DNA of 64,000 nucleotides, taken from assembly GCA_942486035.1 (NCBI GenBank), contig CALNXK010000043.1, positions 1,841,001 to 1,905,000 on the forward strand. The letters run 5' to 3'. The notes beneath the pieces were generated by a model. That model had not been told where the DNA came from. It ran no database searches and saw nothing but the letters and a program-made list of their open reading frames with translations. Origin of the DNA: Porites lobata. Taxonomy: Eukaryota > Cnidaria > Anthozoa > Scleractinia > Poritidae. Positions 34,501 to 43,803 of this stretch are shown in pieces. The position numbers and the translations under genes were made by a program. The stretch's first letter is position 1. Every line of letters starts with the position of its first letter.

Positions 34501-37500
34501 TAGACAGCATCACAATCAGCTGGAAAAAATTGTTGCTGAACACTCTAGAAAATCATTTTCTTTACACTTTTTAGCCGTATGGCTAAGCATATTTACCACA
34601 TAAAGAAATAAAGTGTCTATGTCTATGACTATGTTTATCCCCAAGCCAAAAGCGAAAAAATGGCTGAGCAAGTCAAAACCTGTTAGCTTCTCGAGTATTG
34701 GTACATGTACACCGGGGTACTGCGGGATAAGGTTGGGTAACCTGGTTTTCTTTAGGCTCAGGGCTTTGTAGATACTTTCATTGGGTACTGCTCTGACTAC
34801 CAAAGGAAAGATCCTCTTTATGAAAATGAAAAGACTTACCTGCCACATCAATGTAAACAGTTATGTTTTTCGTGATATTATAACCATTTGATTTCCAACA
34901 AACATATGCTCCTTCATCATTTTTTGTGACATTGTCAAGTGTCAATGTCTTGCTTACATTCCAATGACCATGTCTAGTCTGTTTTCTATCAGAAGACAGT
35001 CTTGGGTCTGAATCACTTATTGCCTTGCGAACATTTGAAGACTTGTCTATCTTGTACCATCCCATGTCTCCAAAATGATATGCATGGCAAATTATACTGA
35101 TAGAATCGTGAATTGCTAATGGCCCAGGAGAGCAAACAGGCAAAATCTGCACAAAAACGTTGTTCTGAAAGTCTGCAATAAACCAGAGAACATAAAATAT
35201 TAAGATTAATACAAACATTTGGAAAACTAATTAAGAGTTCTTGATTGTGACTATAATGAAAGAGGTTATTGTAACCTCCGTTCAAATTTTCTATTCTTTT
35301 TTTATAATCAGTATCATGCACTTAACATAAAAACAAATTTGCCCCTGGAAAAATGCGCTTTTGTTTCCTCTCTTTCTCAATTTTTTATTGCCTTTTTCCT
35401 CTATAATAATGTTCTACTTGCAAGCTATAATTACTTAAGCTAAAGTTTGGTGAGAAAACTTTTTGCAAAAAACTCAATGATTGCAAAACTATTTTGAAGG
35501 AAGTAAAGGTGGGTAGTGAGCTTGAGACTGGAGATAGTGATCAAAGTTACTCCATTTTTTTGCCTTTGTTTGGTATTTTCTTCAGTGGGCTGAAAATGCA
35601 TTAATATGTACTTATATGTTATCATCACATCCAGTTCAAACCTTTGGCTTTCTCAAGGGTAACTGTCTTCTCTGAAACATCTTGACCTCCACTTAATGCC
35701 TGGCATTTCAATTCCATGTTGTTTCCAATTGACAGTGATGAGACATCTATCCAAAACGTCTGTCCAATCTGTGTCACACTACTGTCCTTTTGAGGATCCA
35801 CATTTTGATTCCCCTTTTTGAGTTGAACTGTTACCCGTGGATCATTAAGCTGGCAGTCCAACTCAAATGGTGTATTGGTATCAAGAATAACAACCAATTT
35901 TCCACGTTTGTCATGAACCCACTCTAAAAATAAATCAATTAATTAATATACAAAAGTTAAACTTTATTTCAAGTTTGGCACAAATCTCATTATGTGCAAT
36001 TATATGTTGTAAATAGAACATCATAAAAAGACAAAATGGTCGTCCAAGTCCCCTTCTTTAAAATATGTTTAACAGAAAAGAAAATTTAGACCCAATTGAG
36101 CTAAGGGAAATAATTCCTCATGGCTAAATTTGGCTACTTGGCTCGATGATCGTTACTCCTTTAAAAGTTTGACAAAGTTTATCTCCATTGTTTATAACTT
36201 ATTATAAGGCTTACGAAGCATATGTTTTTGGGAGCAATTTCTGCGAAAACATTAACTAATCCAAACCAAGTAAGCAGCAAATAAAATTGGACCAAGCTAT
36301 TGTGACAGTCCTTTTATTACTTGGAACTGTAAATTTAATTCTCACTGCAACAAAAAGGTGCAATGCATGATGGCTAAAGAGTTAAAGATTACATGTAAGC
36401 TAAGGTTCTGCCAGAACCACTAACAAGTCCAAAAATTTAAGGTGGTCTTAACTGCTAGTTAAGGTTAAGGGACGACAGTCCCTGTGTTTACTGATACTTA
36501 ATTGGGTAAAGTGAAACTTTGAACGGGCATGAGTTGTAATTCAATATCCATACTGTATACCATACCTAGCTGCCAAAGTTTGCATTTCTTGTCTTCTTGA
36601 TTCCACACATGATTACCAGGACAAGATTTCTTCACTGGAGTTCCATGTTTGCACTCAAAGTAACCAGAGGTGTCACTTGGGTCAGCAAACTTATAAGATT
36701 CATGACACTCTGGAAAGAAAAAAAGGGGAGTCAAATTCAAAATGCAGCAGATTTTGTTTCAGAAAATATAATAGTACATAATTATAATGAGTAGATTTAG
36801 TTTAAGTCTTTAAAATTTTTTTTCCCATAGTTTTGTATTTCCATTTGTTTTTTATTTCCTATTTGCTATTTCCTTTCCTTTTAGAGTTTTTCTTACTACT
36901 ATTATTATTTTTTGCGTTCTTGGAGATTTTAGCCTTTACAGTACATCAGAGGTTATGTGATACAATGTATTATAAGCAAGCGAATATTAATGTTAAAAGC
37001 CGATGTTTCGGTATCATCATGACACCATTCTCAAGGCAAAATGAACAATTAATTGCAAAATGAATAATTGCCTTGAGAATGGTGTCATGATGATACCGAA
37101 ACATCGGCTTTTAAAGTTAATATTCGCTTGCTTATGTTTTAAGAAATCGTTATTGATCAAGACAATGTATTATGGTATGTTAATTTGATTAATTATTAGA
37201 ACAAAAATGCTATGCAAGAAAAAAATAAAATCAAATGTCCAGGAGAATATAATTGTGTCAATAATAGATAGATGTGCTACAATGGTACACAACTGTCTCG
37301 TCAAATTAAGGTGTAAGAAGTCCCTTGAGGGCATGGTTATTTAATGCTGACACATATCTTTGAGGTTATCTTTTTCCACTCTTCAGAAACAAAAAGTTTC
37401 AAATGCAAAGGTTGAAAAGCTTTTGCCAGCATACCTGTAACTAATAATGTTGCAGTTGCTTGGTTAGAATACCCCACATTTTTTGAAGTTGTAACAGTAC

Positions 37501-40500
37501 AGGTGTAGGTACCATTGTCGACCTTTGATACATTTGTTAGCACCAGGGTACTTTCGGTGAAATTTCCTTTGGCTGTTGTTCTTATTTTTCTGTGTGTCTG
37601 GATGCTGGAGACAATTTGACCTTTTCTTGACCATTCCATTGAAACAGCATTACCTGGAGCTTGACAGGAAATATTTACATTTTGTCCAGAGAAGACCTCT
37701 CCAACAACAGGGTAGACTTGTGCCAGGGGTTTACTTTGGTCATCTATTTAAAGAGACATAAGTACTTGTATTGATTATTGTGTACATGTATCTAAGAACA
37801 TTGAATTGAGCAGGGAGGGCAAAGTGTATAGCCTACATATATTTTTTTTGGAAATCCAGTGAATCGACAGAAACCATCTGCCGATGCAAAAAAATTCAAC
37901 TTTTTCTTTGTATGGTCTAGCTCCTCCCAAATTTGTTATTTTCCTTATAAGGCACCATTCTTTACACAGTACAGCATAAAATAGTTTCTTGTATATTCCT
38001 TTTTTTTTCATTTGTTTGTTTGTTTAAAATTAATATGGGTTCCGCTGCAGCTACTATGATAAAAAGTTAAAGGTCAGGTCATGAATGTAAAATGGTAATT
38101 AATTAAGCCACACTAAAAATTATTAAAGTTTTTATTTTACCTGTGAAGATCAAAAGAGTTGTGATCTCTTCTTCAATAGTCTTCTCAAGAAGGGAAGACG
38201 TGGCCTTGCACACGTAGGAGCCAGCATCATCTTGTGTTAGACTGCTTAAAAGGAAACTGTTGCCTTTGCGTGTGATTGTACTACCATTTGGCATTACCTG
38301 TTTAGATGGACGTATATCTTTTCTTACCCATAAGGTTGAAGTTGCTTTCTGTGCATTATTTTTACAGTTAATGGTCACTTTGTCTCCCACAAATAGTCTC
38401 TGGTACTTTTTATTCCTTGCCAGAAAATGAAAACCTGTAAAGTGAAATGTACCAAGACTTAAATCAAGGAATAGAAGATAAACATTTTGAGCACAGACTA
38501 GGTCATACAGAACAAACTTGCCTTGGATTATAAATTAGAACAAGTTAACCTGCAGTCTTCCTTTAAGGTCATAAGGAGGTGAATTCAGTATCATAAAGAG
38601 GTGAATTAATCAGGTCTTAGGTCTATAAATTTGCTTGCATTTACTGGTCACAAAAAAAGTAATTATTTCAAAAAGGTGCAGTAAATTAGAGCTCTCAAGT
38701 CTCAACGTTTTACAGTGAGGCTCTTGAATTTTTCAGGAAAATATCATAAACTCTTAAAAAGCTAACCTGTATTTTAATTTATTTTTGCTTGCGGAGGTTA
38801 TCGTCTTTTGGTTTATCTTTTTTAAAATGCCTCGCTGATAACGGCCATGTGCACCAAAGCCAATAAAGTCTATAATACTACAATTCTCTCACATTTTTGG
38901 TTTAATGTCAGTTGTCAGGTTGAATGACCTGGATTTCCAGGCTTCTGGTGCCAGGCTAGAGGTCAAGACATCTGGTAATTCCAAATGTACATGTAGATCT
39001 GATCTGGTCCCGGCTGTTCAAACATTGGATAGCGCTATCCACCAGATAAATCACTATCCAGTGGATAAGTATTGGGGAAACTGATTGTGTTGTCCACTGG
39101 ATAGAGATTTATCCAGTGGATAGTGTTATCCAACTTTCGAACAACTGGGCCCTGGAGTCCACAAACCCTTTCTGATGAAGTTCATAAGAGTTAAGAGTGT
39201 CTTGTCATATTGGGGTAAACAGCTACTAATATTCACTTTGTGTAATCTACTAAGTTGAACAGCAAATCCCCTTTACCTATGACTTGCAACACAAATGACT
39301 CAGCTTGATAGCCAACCCATGGTGTTGGAATAATACTTGTTCGGCATTCATATTCACCAGCCTGTGCCACAGTTACTGCTGTTAAGTCCGCGATACTGAT
39401 GTTGAAGTCTCCAGTATTGTTGTATCTACTTGGGAGTTCTAGTTTGTCTTTATACCACTCTACTCTCTTGATGCCATTTCCACTAACTTTACAGATGATA
39501 GTTACATTATCTCCTTCATTTATTGTCGTGATGTTTTCCGGAACAGTAGACTGTGTCAAAATGTAATTCTCTGGAAAATGAAATGTGATAATATAAACAA
39601 AATGTAATTTGCCTTGTAAACAGACACTTTTTCCGTGATAAAGAAGACTGTTAACACTTCCCTTTATTATCAGAGGACTGGCTCAGATTAAATTATTGCT
39701 TATGATTTCTCTAAACTTCCACAGCATTTGAAAGGTTGACTGTCTGAAAAATTGTGATTCTCCAAAGTTACTTTTGTACTTTGTTTCATTATTATGAGGT
39801 AAATATAAACAACATTCAAAGCTGACAAAGAACTTCTGTTATGCCTATATCATAACAAAAAATATGAAGCTGCAGTTGACGAGAATCGTCTGGCACAGAT
39901 GCACACTAGTTCAACTGTTTCACAGAAATTGGTCAGATTTTTCATGACAAATATATTTTTGACAAAAAACTTTCCCCCTTAAAATCTTGAAATGGACCTT
40001 GATTGTTAATCCGCTGATTTGCAAGGCTTCATCTGAGGAGAAAGGAACTGGCCAATATCCTGTCAGAATGACTCAGAAACCCAGGATAGGGGACTTAAGG
40101 CAGTTAAATTCCAAAAGCATGCAGGGGAGCATGCTTGTGGACCCCCTTACAAGCTTGCACCTTCAGTGCTTGTTAGGAAATCCATCAGCATTATTTTATC
40201 CTGGACCTGCCCCTGAGAATCGAGCAACTGATGTACAAGTATGCATGTATGAAGTTAGATATCATTAAATTAAATTTCCTTAAGGAAACTTATAGTATAC
40301 TCAGTACACTATCAGAGCAGATAGTTCATACCTGACTGTGTTCTGGAAGCAACATAAAGTCTCTCTATACTCCTACTCCATGGACCAACTTTACACCAAT
40401 ATTTGCCTTCATCGGACTTTTGCACGTCGTTTATTGTAAATATCTGTCCACTCTTGGTGATTTTCACCCCATCAACATTTCTTGGGGTCTGTGTAAGGGT

Positions 40501-43500
40501 ATCCAATTCTTTTGACAATGTAACATCGTCTAAGCTATAAGGTTCTTTAAACCGACAGTCAAGATCTACAGAATAGCCTTTTGCAACAACTTTGTAAGAA
40601 GGCGTTCGTTTTTCTCTAATTAATTTAGGTGTCTCTTTTGAATCTGCTGAATAAAGAACATAAAAAAAATGTTAGTATTTTCTCAGGTTAGAAGAGAAGT
40701 GAAAGAAGAGGGGAGAAAAATAAATTTTGCTTTCTGTGAATGCTCAACTTTGGAAGCTGATATTTAGCATCAGGAACAGAAGGCAGCATATACAGGACTT
40801 GATACATAAATAGTGTTTTGGGCTGTTTTGGCTCTTTGTAACCAGACAGTGACTAGAAAATAGATCAACTGGCTTCAAGGGAGTTTTTTGCCAAAATTCC
40901 CAGGGGTGAATGGGTTAACGTTGCAACAAGGAAAAGTGACATCGTTCCATCACAGAGATGAAAAATACTGGAAATTGTAATTTGTAGGCTACCTTCAATA
41001 ATAATATATTACAATCAATCAATTCCAATTATGTGAGTATATGATTAAAAAAAGCAGTTATCATTGGTGGGTGTTTTCCTCAAGAGTAAAAGCTAACCAT
41101 TGCAAAAAATATATTAATTATATTTTATCCTTATTTATAATTAGTTTAAGACAAAATTTTCACTGTGCACTGAAATCTTCAAAGTTATACATCACCATGA
41201 ATTAAAACTTAAAATAAATATCACAACTACATTTGCATCTTAATTGTTAGTTTAGAATTTACTAATACACTTATTAGTCTGTTAGTCAGCAAGCAATTGT
41301 CATTTGTGACTGTGACAATTTAATTAATGAGGCACTAGGAAAACCTTGTCTTAAAATTGCACCTCTCCTGACATGTGTAAATAATTTGACAATGATATGT
41401 GGGTTCAAATATTATTTATTCTCTGACAGTGGGTGATGAAGTTCAATGACAGTTTCCTAAAGAAAGGAATTGTTTGCATGTGACAAACTTTGCATTTGAA
41501 TGTTATCTACCCTACCCCTCCCCCTGCTTGTACTTTCATGGAAAAGAGAGTAGGGGGATCTCTAACGGTCACAACTTTCACTCATACAGTGTAATAGTGG
41601 CCACAACAAAAAATAATAATAATAATAACAAATTAAATATTTTATTTAGTAAAATCTAAAGAGAAAAATAATGGTCCTATGCCAAAGCTGTCTACCACCT
41701 AAGAGAGGTTTCATTTAAATGGTAAGACTAAAGTATTTCATCCACAGATTTAAAAGTTAAAGGGACAACAAATCTCAACTTAACCGGAAATTCATCTGGG
41801 AGTGAAAGGTTTAAAATGTAAATTTTATCTTACGGTATAATCTTGTAGCGCTGACTTTATTCAATAACTTAGTTTTTTTACAATAAAAGGAATTTACTCC
41901 CACTTAAATCCCCCCTAGCAAAGGAAAATTATTTCCAGTAATTAAAAAAATGTGGAAAGAGAATTTGAGTGATAGTTGTCGGTGATAACGATATTTACAA
42001 TAGGGTATTGACATACAGGATAAATGATAGGAGATGGGCCAGGCTGGTGGAACAATGTAGTTCCAGAAACGTGGAGGCGTTCATGAATAGCAGTAATTAC
42101 TGAACAAGTTAATTGCAAAACTTTAAAAAATTATTTACAACTAAATGAATATAAGTATTTCAAACGTTAGAAAGTATTTTAAATATTGTAAAGGTGAAAT
42201 TACACTGTCACAGAAAAAAGAAAACAGATTTATAAAAGAGGAGAAAATCGTAAGAACACTAAACTGAAGACGTGACTTACAGCTGAAGTTGTTTAAATAA
42301 GTCCTTGATTATTACTTTTTAAAACCAAACATTGGAAAAGGCATTTTTTTAATTTGCAATTTAATTAATTTTGTATTTACACTGGCGTGTAATCAATGAC
42401 TTTTTTGTTTTACACTTAAAAGACAACACGCTCTCTGAAAACCAAAAATCAACATTTAGAATAAAGGCTCCTTTATTTACAACCATGAAATCGCAAGAAT
42501 CTTCAAATAGAGGAATTAATTTCTCCGCCTAATATTTATATCTCCCGGAGGAAATATATTTTCATTCACGTGCAGTAAACCCCTCTATGGGAAACGTCAT
42601 CGGGAACACTTGAAATAATTTATCCACCACGCTACGCTTTTTTATACAAAAGTCCCCAAGAAATACTACATTAAAGTCATTTATCAATGTTCTTTGACAG
42701 GTCGCAAATACAGGGATTAGATCTCGCTCTCGAAAACACTGTCTTATTCGTGAATCCCGAAGCTGTCCTGACCGGAAATCAAGTCTTCGAAATGAAAGAA
42801 TCACTCGCGCGTAGATAAAAATTCTCAGCAAGTACCTGGCTTGGACACTCGCTATCGATGGAAATGATCATATTCTTTTCATACGCTTTCAGTTTCATAT
42901 GGTAAATAGTAAGAAAAAAGAGATTATGACAAGATAAGGCAAGAAACCTCTTCGCTAAGTTAACGAGCGTGCAACAAAACCAAAAATAATTAGAATGTTT
43001 TTACAAACATATTGCTATTTGGGTTTTGTCAAAAGGTCGTCTTTTATATCTTTCTTCGTAGAACCGACCCTTTTGAGTTATGAATTATGCAAGACAAAAC
43101 ATGCTAAAAGACCGCGTTTACATGGTTTATTAAAGTGAATTTAAAGTACGAATGATATCCGGCCGATGGCAAGCTTGGAAACGCAACAGCTGAAGATGTA
43201 GACACGTATCATAAAGAGTTGTGAAATAGTTTCTAGGCCCACTTCTCCTCATTCAGTTATCGCAAAACTCAAACAGTGGCAATGAACTTTCACGCTCGGT
43301 AATTTGACTTGAGATAGAGACAGCTGTGAAACACAGAACTAATCATTATGAATGACAAAATAAATTAAAACAGAAAAATGACGTGAATCTTAAAACTGGC
43401 AATTCGTCACCCTGTCCTCTGCTAGATACAATCTGAGCTCGTATCGCCCTTTAAAAAAATTAATTCTTCTCTCTTAAGAGAGGGACGTTTGGCATTGTAG

Positions 43501-43803
43501 TAATTAAAAGACTTCACTCTCTCTGGGAGTCTTTTATGAAGTCATAATTATTAAACTCAATTTTCAATGAAGCTTATGAATGTATGAATATGTAATAACT
43601 CTTATAAACATGGGCACCCCGTTAGCAAATTACCGCAATTGCCATACGTTCGAATCTTCAGCTTGGCAAGCGTCTTGGCAATAACCACAGGGAAAGGCTG
43701 TAAAACACTGAGTAACATCTACACAGTATTTACCTGATGACCGGCAAAGGAACTCCAGCAGTACAAGCAACAAATGTGTTCTCTGTATTAATGAATGTGC
43801 CAT
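23712..43803 (-). CDS. RTK-B: complete Ig/CBM14 receptor tyrosine kinase
   Basis: Tandem paralogue of RTK-A with 23 coding exons: 43734-43803, 40332-40646, 39277-39570, 38141-38434, 37435-37743, 36566-36709, 35642-35923, 34840-35172, 33425-33754, 32133-32477, 30838-31152, 29865-30209, 29029-29292, 28055-28336, 27401-27586, 26678-26785, 26224-26423, 25981-26103, 25801-25871, 25519-25559, 25099-25195, 24420-24525, 23712-24305. The total is 5448 nt (1815 codons plus stop), and every junction is GT-AG with matching phase. Order: signal peptide, Ig1-4, CBM14, Ig5-11, transmembrane span (about residues 1232-1255), kinase (about 1308-1618), 197-residue acidic tail. All catalytic motifs are present. 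The seven kinase exons it shares with RTK-A have identical lengths, so the pair arose by duplication. The ATG is directly preceded by an in-frame TAG. Ligand unknown. Confidence 0.92.
24420..24525 (-). CDS. RTK-B exon 22, end of kinase domain
   Basis: YEIMRNCWDHSPDERPSFTD then LVARIDKLLEDRTSE. The CW motif and the conserved arginine of helix I close the kinase fold. No counterpart is visible for RTK-A. Confidence 0.94.
24613..24737. repeat. Fold-back MITE, TACGTGGCAGGC family
   Basis: Ends TAACCTACGTGGCAGGCGCC and GCCTACCACGCAGGCTA are inverted around G-rich and C-rich arms. Flanks TGCTACCGG and CGTTATCGG are a possible decayed 9-bp target duplication. Inside the last RTK-B kinase intron region. 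Confidence 0.75.
25099..25195 (-). CDS. RTK-B exon 21, kinase C-lobe
   Basis: GGSPYPGLPANEVYQYLMEG then QRMENPLNCPDEM, ending phase 2 before GTAAGT. Confidence 0.94.
25519..25559 (-). CDS. RTK-B exon 20, kinase alpha-F
   Basis: 41-bp micro-exon encoding VWSFGVLLWELFTLG with its flanking split codons. Confidence 0.94.
25801..25871 (-). CDS. RTK-B exon 19, P+1 loop
   Basis: GLLPVKWMAIEALVDRIYTH then KSDV. AIE form of the APE motif, as in RTK-A. Confidence 0.95.
25981..26103 (-). CDS. RTK-B exon 18, catalytic and activation loops
   Basis: CVHRDLAARNVLVGENYVLK and ADFGLARDIYKEEHYVKTTA. All catalytic residues present; activation-loop tyrosines spaced Y-x4-Y. Confidence 0.96.
26224..26423 (-). 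CDS. RTK-B exon 17, kinase hinge and short insert
   Basis: Reads LWVIIEYCPHGNLLDFLRKR and ends QVARAMEFLASRR. 200 bp, phase 1 to 0. An ATT-rich microsatellite lies in the intron just upstream (26438-26530). Confidence 0.93.
26438..26530. repeat. ATT-rich microsatellite
   Basis: Runs of TTATTA and ATCATT in an RTK-B intron. Confidence 0.85.
26678..26785 (-). CDS. RTK-B exon 16, kinase alpha-C helix region
   Basis: Reads YRDLLSELKILIHIG and HKNIVNLLGACTKG, with the alpha-C glutamate. 108 bp, phase 1-1; donor GTTGGT. Confidence 0.93.
27190..27319. repeat. MITE with GGCAGCCTAGTCCC ends
   Basis: Terminal inverted repeats GGCAGCCTAGTCCCTAGGC and GCCTTGGGACTAGGCTGCC (18 of 19 match), flanked by the direct repeat TAGTG at 27185-27189 and 27320-27324. 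Recent insertion in an RTK-B intron. Confidence 0.8.
27401..27586 (-). CDS. RTK-B exon 15, kinase N-lobe with basic insertion
   Basis: Glycine loop KPLGSGAFGQVFLAQA and catalytic lysine VAVKSLKG, separated by a strongly basic insertion (STKRKPGRRRSRFGSTSR then PYY). The insertion has similar size and charge in RTK-A. Confidence 0.93.
28055..28336 (-). CDS. RTK-B exon 14, transmembrane and juxtamembrane segment
   Basis: Membrane span IVMITCVGFVVIVFFLLCLI followed by LYKRKKR. The juxtamembrane part has a conserved YGGFY motif also seen in RTK-A and ends KLPYDAQWEFPRERVHIG. Phase 1-1. Confidence 0.91.
28405..28705 (-). mobile_element. tRNA-derived SINE
   Basis: On the minus strand the head has an A box (TGGCGCAGTGG, about 28678-28688) and a B box-like CTTCGAACCCC (about 28633-28643), i.e. 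pol III promoter spacing of a tRNA. A non-tRNA body with GTTGGTTCTC and TTGAGAACCAAC follows. The tRNA-like arms are imperfect, so it is not a tRNA gene. Confidence 0.7.
29029..29292 (-). CDS. RTK-B exon 13, Ig-like domain 11 (membrane-proximal)
   Basis: Phase 1-1 exon with TELRCTATGNPTP, IYWVKQESEG and DLYRCVANNSEG. Identical length to RTK-A Ig11. The RTK-B donor has no tandem array, unlike RTK-A. Confidence 0.89.
29585..29850. repeat. Repeated GCGCTAAAAAT segment
   Basis: GCGCTAAAAATCGT (29641), its inverted form CGATTTTTAGGGC (29707) and GCGCTAAAAATTGTC (29803) recur within ~270 bp, as in a decayed fold-back. RTK-B intron. Confidence 0.45.
29865..30209 (-). CDS. RTK-B exon 12, Ig-like domain 10
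   Basis: Phase 1-1 exon with AELSCNVTGNPKP, ISWFRNGEYI and HTGSYTCEASNSMG. Extra cysteines in VEDCMQ and LVVCSA match those of RTK-A Ig10. Confidence 0.89.
30838..31152 (-). CDS. RTK-B exon 11, Ig-like domain 9
   Basis: Phase 1-1 exon with IILRCEASIG, PSWNFKGKTF and DRGLYVCSARK, a canonical Ig core. Confidence 0.86.
31260..31597 (-). mobile_element. tRNA-derived SINE
   Basis: On the minus strand: CCGGTTAGCCCAACTGG (A box region, about 31574-31590) and GGGATCAAATCCCGG (B box region, about 31526-31540), then CCGGACCAACACTCAGGG and a unique body. Typical tRNA-headed SINE. The D- and T-arm sequences are only tRNA-like. Confidence 0.75.
32133..32477 (-). CDS. RTK-B exon 10, Ig-like domain 8
   Basis: Phase 1-1 exon with EEIKCITERSNPP, FKWRYQPLNC and MYFKCIAENP. 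The Cys/Ser-rich loop NCSFSSSSCPKP matches the CTSNC loop of RTK-A Ig8. All canonical cysteines are kept here. Confidence 0.86.
32530..32815. repeat. Unclassified repeat-like segment
   Basis: Several short inverted and direct blocks (GGGAAACA / TGTTTCCC, GGGTAACAGTGCACTGTTACCC). Probably a decayed DNA-transposon derivative in an RTK-B intron. Confidence 0.4.
33425..33754 (-). CDS. RTK-B exon 9, Ig-like domain 7
   Basis: Phase 1-1 exon with ARFHCTVSGSPRP, VTWRRGQEI and VKYTCVVENSLG, an I-set-type Ig. Counterpart of RTK-A Ig7. Confidence 0.88.
34840..35172 (-). CDS. RTK-B exon 8, Ig-like domain 6
   Basis: Phase 1-1 exon with ISIICHAYHFG, MGWYKIDKS and DEGAYVCWKSNG, a canonical Ig core. Confidence 0.86.
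35642..35923 (-). CDS. RTK-B exon 7, Ig-like domain 5
   Basis: Phase 1-1 exon with FELDCQLNDPRVTVQLKKG and NMELKCQALSG. Core tryptophan absent, as in the matching RTK-A Ig3 that also follows the CBM14 exon. Confidence 0.8.
36566..36709 (-). CDS. RTK-B exon 6, CBM14/peritrophin-A-like chitin-binding domain
   Basis: A 48-codon symmetric phase 1-1 exon, about residues 428-475. It reads ECHESYKFADPSDTSGYFEC, then KHGTPVKKSCPGNHVWNQ and DKKC. The FADPSD, Y-F-x-C, G-T and SCP..VWN elements match chitin-binding type 2 domains closely. As in RTK-A, cysteines 2 and 6 of the six-cysteine family pattern are missing (Thr at position 2; no cysteine before the exon end), so the 2-6 disulfide is cleanly lost and the 1-3 and 4-5 pairs are retained. 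The conserved aromatic and glycine positions make this the clearer of the two copies. Confidence 0.88.
36972..37135. repeat. Long near-perfect palindrome (fold-back element)
   Basis: Arms of about 70 bp (ATAAGCAAGCGAATATTAA, AAAGCCGATGTTTCGG, ATCATGACACCATTCTCAAG and complements) around a ~25-bp loop, with only one or two mismatches. In the RTK-B intron next to the CBM14 exon. Confidence 0.9.
37435..37743 (-). CDS. RTK-B exon 5, Ig-like domain 4
   Basis: Phase 1-1 exon with VNISCQAPGN, MEWSRKGQI and DNGTYTCTVTTS. It lies immediately N-terminal to the chitin-binding-like domain. Several N-glycosylation sequons (NIS, NFT, NVS, NGT). Confidence 0.87.
38141..38434 (-). CDS. RTK-B exon 4, Ig-like domain 3
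   Basis: Phase 1-1 exon with VTINCKNNAQ, TLWVRKDIR and DAGSYVCKATS, a canonical Ig core. Confidence 0.86.
39006..39152. repeat. Fold-back MITE, GTTGTTC/TGGATA family
   Basis: Ends GGTCCCGGCTGTTCAAACAT and its diverged complement AACTTTCGAACAACTGGGCC enclose repeated TATCCACTGGATA blocks. Intergenic/intronic MITE. Confidence 0.8.
39277..39570 (-). CDS. RTK-B exon 3, Ig-like domain 2
   Basis: Phase 1-1 exon with VTIICKVSGNG, VEWYKDKLEL and QAGEYECRTS. Similar to Ig5 of RTK-A, suggesting that Ig exons moved or duplicated relative to the CBM14 exon. Confidence 0.87.
40332..40646 (-). CDS. RTK-B exon 2, Ig-like domain 1
   Basis: Phase 1-1 exon with VDLDCRFKEP and DEGKYWCKVG, the cysteine pair and DxGxYxC of an Ig fold. 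The core tryptophan is not obvious (DVTLSKELD takes its place). Confidence 0.8.
40647..43733 (-). other. RTK-B intron 1
   Basis: 3.1-kb first intron between the signal-peptide exon and Ig1. AT-rich, with no exon-like frame bounded by splice sites on either strand. Confidence 0.7.
43734..43803 (-). CDS. RTK-B exon 1, signal peptide
   Basis: Twenty-three codons plus one base: MAHSLIQRTHLLLVLLEFLC then RSS, with a hydrophobic core typical of a secretory signal. TAG immediately precedes the ATG in frame. About 3.1 kb of intron separates it from Ig1. Transcribed sequence probably extends above 43803 as 5' UTR; I could not identify a promoter. Confidence 0.82.
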
